Shown in pieces: positions 6,596-9,424 of a stretch of DNA of 9,424 nucleotides (position 1 is the first letter of the stretch; each line of letters opens with the position of its first letter). This stretch comes from Fidelibacterota bacterium (lineage in GTDB: Bacteria; Fidelibacterota; Fidelibacteria; Fidelibacterales; Fidelibacteraceae). A program made the translations under genes and the position numbers. Under the pieces are notes generated by a model, which made no database searches, was not told the DNA's origin, and saw only the letters and a list, made by a program, of their open reading frames with translations. The stretch spans positions 1 through 9,424 of the forward strand of contig JAUVKP010000017.1 in the NCBI GenBank assembly GCA_030596185.1. Reading direction: 5' to 3'.

Positions 6596-6823
6596 CCTCA
6601 CACAAAAGCACCAAGTACCACAAAGACTCTAAGAATATTTTTTAACCGCCAAGGTGTTCACAAGCTCACAATAAAGATCTTTCACAAAAATACAAAGATT
6701 ACAATCGGTAATTTAACCATTGAGTGCTTTGTTGCTTTCGGAGACTTTTCACCGTGTGCTTTGTTTTCTTTGTGGGTATAATCTTTTTTGTGGCTTTGTG
6801 GTACTTGGTGCCTTTGTGTGAGG
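6596..6823. repeat. 228-bp CACAAAG-rich inverted-repeat element
   Basis: The outer arms, 6596-6625 and 6794-6823, are reverse complements at 29 of 30 positions (mismatch at 6607). They read CCTCACACAAA then GCACCAAGTACCACAAAG on the plus strand. Inside, the left half carries more CACAAA-type words and the right half CTTTGT-type words, so the two halves mirror each other loosely around a centre near 6710. The element fills most of the 299-base gap between the DUF819 stop and aspS. There is no transposase and no convincing gene; the two short open frames across it are by-products of the low-complexity sequence. It could act as a bulky hairpin at the 3' end of the DUF819 transcript, or be a small non-autonomous dispersed element. 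Confidence 0.75.
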
Positions 6824-6837
6824 CTGTAAAGAAAGCA

Positions 6838-6868
6838 TTTGAATTATCCGCTTTTTCGTGTAATTTAT
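6838..6868 (+). promoter_or_regulatory. Candidate aspS promoter
   Basis: TTTG at 6838-6841 is followed after 19 bases by TAATTTAT (6861-6868). This resembles the Bacteroidota-type -33/-7 arrangement (TTTG, then TAnnTTTG) with two mismatches. Read as a sigma-70 site, TTGAAT would be a -35 with a poor -10. It lies just downstream of the inverted repeat and upstream of the aspS Shine-Dalgarno. The call is weak and depends on the uncertain lineage. Confidence 0.25.
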
Positions 6869-6879
6869 GCCCGAAATAC

Positions 6880-6885
6880 AAGGAG
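6880..6885 (+). promoter_or_regulatory. Ribosome binding site deciding the aspS start
   Basis: AAGGAG lies 5 bases before the ATG at 6891. It is downstream of the in-frame ATG at 6867, so the shorter reading is preferred; this also agrees with where AspRS homologues begin. Confidence 0.8.
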
Positions 6886-6890
6886 TTTCA

Positions 6891-8660
6891 ATGCGTTTAA
6901 AACGTGATCATACATGTGGGGAATTAAATAAAGCCACAGTCGGTAAAGAAGTCCGTATCAATGGTTGGATTAACACCCGACGTGATCTCGGTGGAATATT
7001 TTTTGTAGATGTCCGTGACCGTTACGGTCTTATTCAGGTCCGTTTTAATAACGACCTTCCTTCCGAAATACTTGATGTGGTTAAGCATCTTAATAATGAA
7101 GATGTAATAGCTGTTGCCGGAACTATTGTCGAGCGTCCTGCGGATTCTGTAAATAAAAAGATCGTAAGTGGTGAGATAGAAATTGAAGCAAGGGATTTTG
7201 AATTGCTGAATAAAGCCATCCCGACACCTTTTGAGATAACAAAACGCGAGACCGGATCTGAAGATCTTCGCTTAAAATATCGTTATCTTGATCTTCGTAC
7301 TGAAACCCTAAAAAGGAATATGCATTTACGACATAAAGCCTCTCAGGCTGTTCGTCGCTTTTTGAACGATAAAAATTTCATGGAAGTGGAAACACCGATC
7401 CTTATGAAATCCACACCTGAAGGTGCCCGTGATTTCTTGGTTCCCTCACGCGTGAATCCGGGTAAATTCTATGCTTTACCTCAATCACCTCAGACTTATA
7501 AGCAATTGCTTATGGTAGCTGGTTATGATCGTTATTTTCAGATCGTAAAATGTTTCCGTGATGAAGATCTTCGCGCAGACAGACAACCCGAGTTCACTCA
7601 AATTGACTGCGAAATGTCTTTCGTGGATGAAGCTGATGTAAGAGCTATTATGGAAGACATGATCTCGACCGTATTCAAAGAAACGATCGGCGTTGATATT
7701 CCTACACCCTTACCTATAGTTAGCTTTGATGAGGCTATGGAACGATATGGCTCGGACAAACCGGATATTCGTTTCGATCTTGAGATCAAGAATGTAGAAG
7801 CATTTGCAAAAGCGACTGAATTTTCAGTTTTTCATTCTGCCTTGGATAATGGTGGCGTTATTAGAGCACTACCCGTTCCTAATGCTGCTGTGTTCTCACG
7901 TAAGAAAATAGATGAATTAACGAACCATGCCAAGAAATACGGAGCTAAAGGGCTTGCTTTTGTAAAAAATACTGAAGAAGGCTTACAAGGCGGTATTGCG
8001 AAATTTATTAATGAAGATGCCGCAAAATTATTGCTAGATGCAACAGAAGCCAAAGTTGGGGATTTGATCCTTTTCATGGCAGATGAATGGGAAACAGCGC
8101 TAACAGCATTGGGTGCGCTAAGAACCTTACTTGCGAACGAATTCGGTTTGGTTAAAAAGGATGAATATAAAGCAGTTTGGGTAGTTGATTTTCCTCTGTT
8201 TGAAAAAGATTCTGAAAGCGGCCGTCTGGTTGCACGTCACCATCCCTTTACTTCTCCTAAAATAGAAGATATTGATAAATTGGAATCTGATCCCATGTCT
8301 GTAAAAGCTCGTGCCTATGATATGGCACTGAACGGTTATGAAATTGGCGGAGGATCCATCAGAATATACAAAAAAGATCTGCAGCAACGTATGTTCAAAG
8401 CTTTAGGCATTGGCAAAGAAGAAGCTCAGGAGAAATTCGGTTTCTTATTGGGTGCTTTTGAATACGGTGCGCCTCCTCATGGCGGTATCGCATTCGGCCT
8501 GGATCGTTTGATCATGGTGCTGACAGGCGAAAGCTCAATTCGTGACGTCATTGCTTTTCCTAAAACGACGACGGCTCAGTCTCCCATGGATGGATCACCC
8601 AGTGGGGTAGATACCAAGCAATTGGATGAACTTCATATACAATTGAAAAAAAACGATTAA
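6891..8660 (+). CDS. aspS: Aspartyl-tRNA synthetase, bacterial type
   Basis: This cytosolic class II synthetase charges tRNA-Asp with aspartate using ATP. It is 589 residues, the normal bacterial length. In order: an N-terminal OB-fold anticodon-binding domain (about 1-105, including [20 protein letters not shown]), the catalytic core with motif 1 around [10 protein letters not shown] (162-171), motif 2 [18 protein letters not shown] (222-239), the bacterial GAD insertion (about 290-420), and motif 3 [10 protein letters not shown] (531-540), ending [11 protein letters not shown]. Leu33 in RRDLGG is the residue found in tRNA-Asp-specific enzymes such as that of E. coli, whereas some non-discriminating bacterial enzymes have His there. 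This hints at, but does not prove, a discriminating enzyme. The start at 6891 is set by AAGGAG. The gene stands alone, with repeat elements on both sides, and no T-box-like leader was seen. Confidence 0.98.
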   Translation: MRLKRDHTCGELNKATVGKEVRINGWINTRRDLGGIFFVDVRDRYGLIQVRFNNDLPSEILDVVKHLNNEDVIAVAGTIVERPADSVNKKIVSGEIEIEARDFELLNKAIPTPFEITKRETGSEDLRLKYRYLDLRTETLKRNMHLRHKASQAVRRFLNDKNFMEVETPILMKSTPEGARDFLVPSRVNPGKFYALPQSPQTYKQLLMVAGYDRYFQIVKCFRDEDLRADRQPEFTQIDCEMSFVDEADVRAIMEDMISTVFKETIGVDIPTPLPIVSFDEAMERYGSDKPDIRFDLEIKNVEAFAKATEFSVFHSALDNGGVIRALPVPNAAVFSRKKIDELTNHAKKYGAKGLAFVKNTEEGLQGGIAKFINEDAAKLLLDATEAKVGDLILFMADEWETALTALGALRTLLANEFGLVKKDEYKAVWVVDFPLFEKDSESGRLVARHHPFTSPKIEDIDKLESDPMSVKARAYDMALNGYEIGGGSIRIYKKDLQQRMFKALGIGKEEAQEKFGFLLGAFEYGAPPHGGIAFGLDRLIMVLTGESSIRDVIAFPKTTTAQSPMDGSPSGVDTKQLDELHIQLKKND

Positions 8661-8674
8661 ATATATTCGTAAAT

Positions 8675-8771
8675 ATTCAATTGAGTCAATTTTCTTAACT
8701 TTTTTTAAATTTATAAGTGCAACATAAAGAAAACTTGTCGTGAAAAGTTAAGAAAATTGACTCAATTGAAT
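8675..8771. repeat. Perfect 29-bp inverted repeat between convergent genes
   Basis: Arms 8675-8703 and 8743-8771 are exact reverse complements over 29 bp, separated by a 39-base AT-rich loop. Each arm contains the 11-mer ATTGAGTCAAT or its complement (8680-8690 and 8756-8766), followed inward by TTTCTTAACTTTT. It lies 14 bases after the aspS stop and 11 bases before the end of the convergent regulator gene. One reading is a bidirectional terminator: the stem is followed by a T-rich stretch on the plus strand, but it is AT-rich and longer than most intrinsic terminators. The other is a small mobile or regulatory repeat. No transposase or target duplication is evident. Confidence 0.7.
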
Positions 8772-8782
8772 TTCTTTTAAGC

Positions 8783-9421
8783 CTATTTTTTACCCAAACT
8801 CCCAATTACCTTATGTGCAAAAACAAGGTCGCTGGTGGATATGCGAGTGGAAGGATATTGGGGATTTGCACTGATAAGTTCGATATCGTCACCCTTGAAC
8901 TGAAGGACTTTAAATAATATTCGGCCGTCTTTTAGTTTGAGAATGACCTTATCGTTATTCATGACCGTTTCCATGGGAGAGACAATAATGATTTCTTCGG
9001 GATGGAAAAAAGGCATCATTCCCTCATCATTTAAAGATTTGATCCGCAAGGCATATGCAAGCGGGTCATCACATCCTTCCGGGCGGGGGAGTGATTCTAC
9101 CGTATTGGCAAGTGAGGGTAAATTTTTGTTCTTGAATATTAGTGAAATATTCGTGAGTAAGGGAATAGACGCTTTTTTCGGATAATCCCGGGCATCATCA
9201 TTGATCATTCCGGAGAATTTCATTTTACCTTCACCGGTTAAAAGCCAATGAACACTGTACCCGATTTGAACAATTTGAATAATGACATTTTGCGGGAGTG
9301 TGCGATGCCCCTGCTCATAGGATACATAAGAGCGAAGATGAATTGATAATTCTTCCGCGAATTTTTCCTGGCTGAAGCCAAGGTCTTTTCTGATCTCTTT
9401 TAATCGTTTTCCAATTGTCAT
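8783..9421 (-). CDS. XRE-family regulator with C-terminal S24/LexA-like domain
   Basis: This is a predicted DNA-binding repressor of 212 residues. Residues 4-62 form a Cro/CI-type helix-turn-helix (IGKRLKEIRKDLGFSQEKFA, then SYVSYEQGHRTLP and HWLLTGEGKM). After a linker (about 70-118), residues 121-205 resemble the S24 peptidase fold of LexA and CI, with EEIIIVSP, KDGRILFKVLQ and ANPQYPS. At the catalytic serine position, where the family has GDSMxP, this protein reads NDEGMMP, so Ser is replaced by Gly134. The general-base lysine seems kept as Lys171. Self-cleavage is therefore unlikely, and regulation would need a ligand or partner. The ATG at 9421 is the last in-frame start visible, but only 3 bases of upstream sequence are in the window, so the start and the promoter cannot be checked. 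It converges on aspS. Targets are unknown; the gene is not obviously part of a prophage here. Confidence 0.85.
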   Translation of the reverse strand: MTIGKRLKEIRKDLGFSQEKFAEELSIHLRSYVSYEQGHRTLPQNVIIQIVQIGYSVHWLLTGEGKMKFSGMINDDARDYPKKASIPLLTNISLIFKNKNLPSLANTVESLPRPEGCDDPLAYALRIKSLNDEGMMPFFHPEEIIIVSPMETVMNNDKVILKLKDGRILFKVLQFKGDDIELISANPQYPSTRISTSDLVFAHKVIGSLGKK

Positions 9422-9424
9422 AGG

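Noticed and set aside
6584..6881. Two short open frames (6584-6781 plus, 6699-6881 minus) in the gap before aspS
   Set aside because: Both run through the CACAAAG inverted repeat, have repeat-driven composition, no good ribosome site and no recognisable domain.
6867..6890. Upstream in-frame ATG for aspS
   Set aside because: It lies before the AAGGAG site, and the extra eight residues do not fit the AspRS N-terminus.
8675..8771. Insertion sequence ends
   Set aside because: Only 39 bases lie between the arms, there is no transposase, and no flanking target duplication could be recognised. It is reported as a repeat only.

Overview
The window (about 39-40% G+C by eye) reads as ordinary chromosome of a low-GC bacterium. 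A secreted SagB-type nitroreductase, a two-domain NifU beside a NifS-like desulfurase, and intergenic low-complexity blocks (ATTCACT tandem copies, AATTATGG-type repeats, CACAAAG-rich inverted repeats) all suggest an anaerobic or facultative Gram-negative lineage, perhaps of the FCB group (Marinimicrobia, Cloacimonadota, Bacteroidota relatives). That placement is an inference from flavour, not from a marker tree. No phage, transposase, CRISPR, tRNA or rRNA gene was seen.

Layout. Bases 1-231 hold the C-terminal tail of a plus-strand protein ending in a PTS EIIA type-2 domain. Converging on it is a minus-strand Fe-S/pyrimidine-salvage operon, nifU-like, nifS-like, upp (2779 down to 327), with gaps of 8 and 21 bases. 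Upstream of it lies a low-complexity spacer. Next come two minus-strand genes 40 bases apart: a B12-type radical SAM protein (5213-3651) and an exported SagB-type nitroreductase (3610-2969), with a 20-bp palindrome between them. A 211-base divergent region separates these from a plus-strand DUF819 membrane protein (5425-6591). After it come a 228-bp CACAAAG-rich inverted repeat, aspS (6891-8660), an intergenic perfect 29-bp inverted repeat, and a convergent minus-strand XRE/S24-type regulator (9421-8783).

How the genes work together. NifS-like desulfurase supplies sulfur to the NifU-like scaffold, probably serving Fe-S proteins in general, including radical SAM enzymes such as the one in this window. 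upp salvages uracil and seems to ride on the same transcript. aspS is housekeeping. The radical SAM and nitroreductase genes may form a small unit of unknown substrate, and the DUF819 protein is a probable transporter of unknown substrate.

The most unusual signal is non-coding. In the divergent promoter region (5246-5328), four 11-bp near-palindromes of the form ATTGACTCAAT sit exactly 24 bp apart. The same 11-mer forms the core of both arms of the perfect inverted repeat 3.4 kb away (8675-8771), and 13 bases (TGACTCAATTGAA) are identical between the two places. This could be an operator family for an unknown regulator or a small dispersed repeat. The sequence alone cannot decide.
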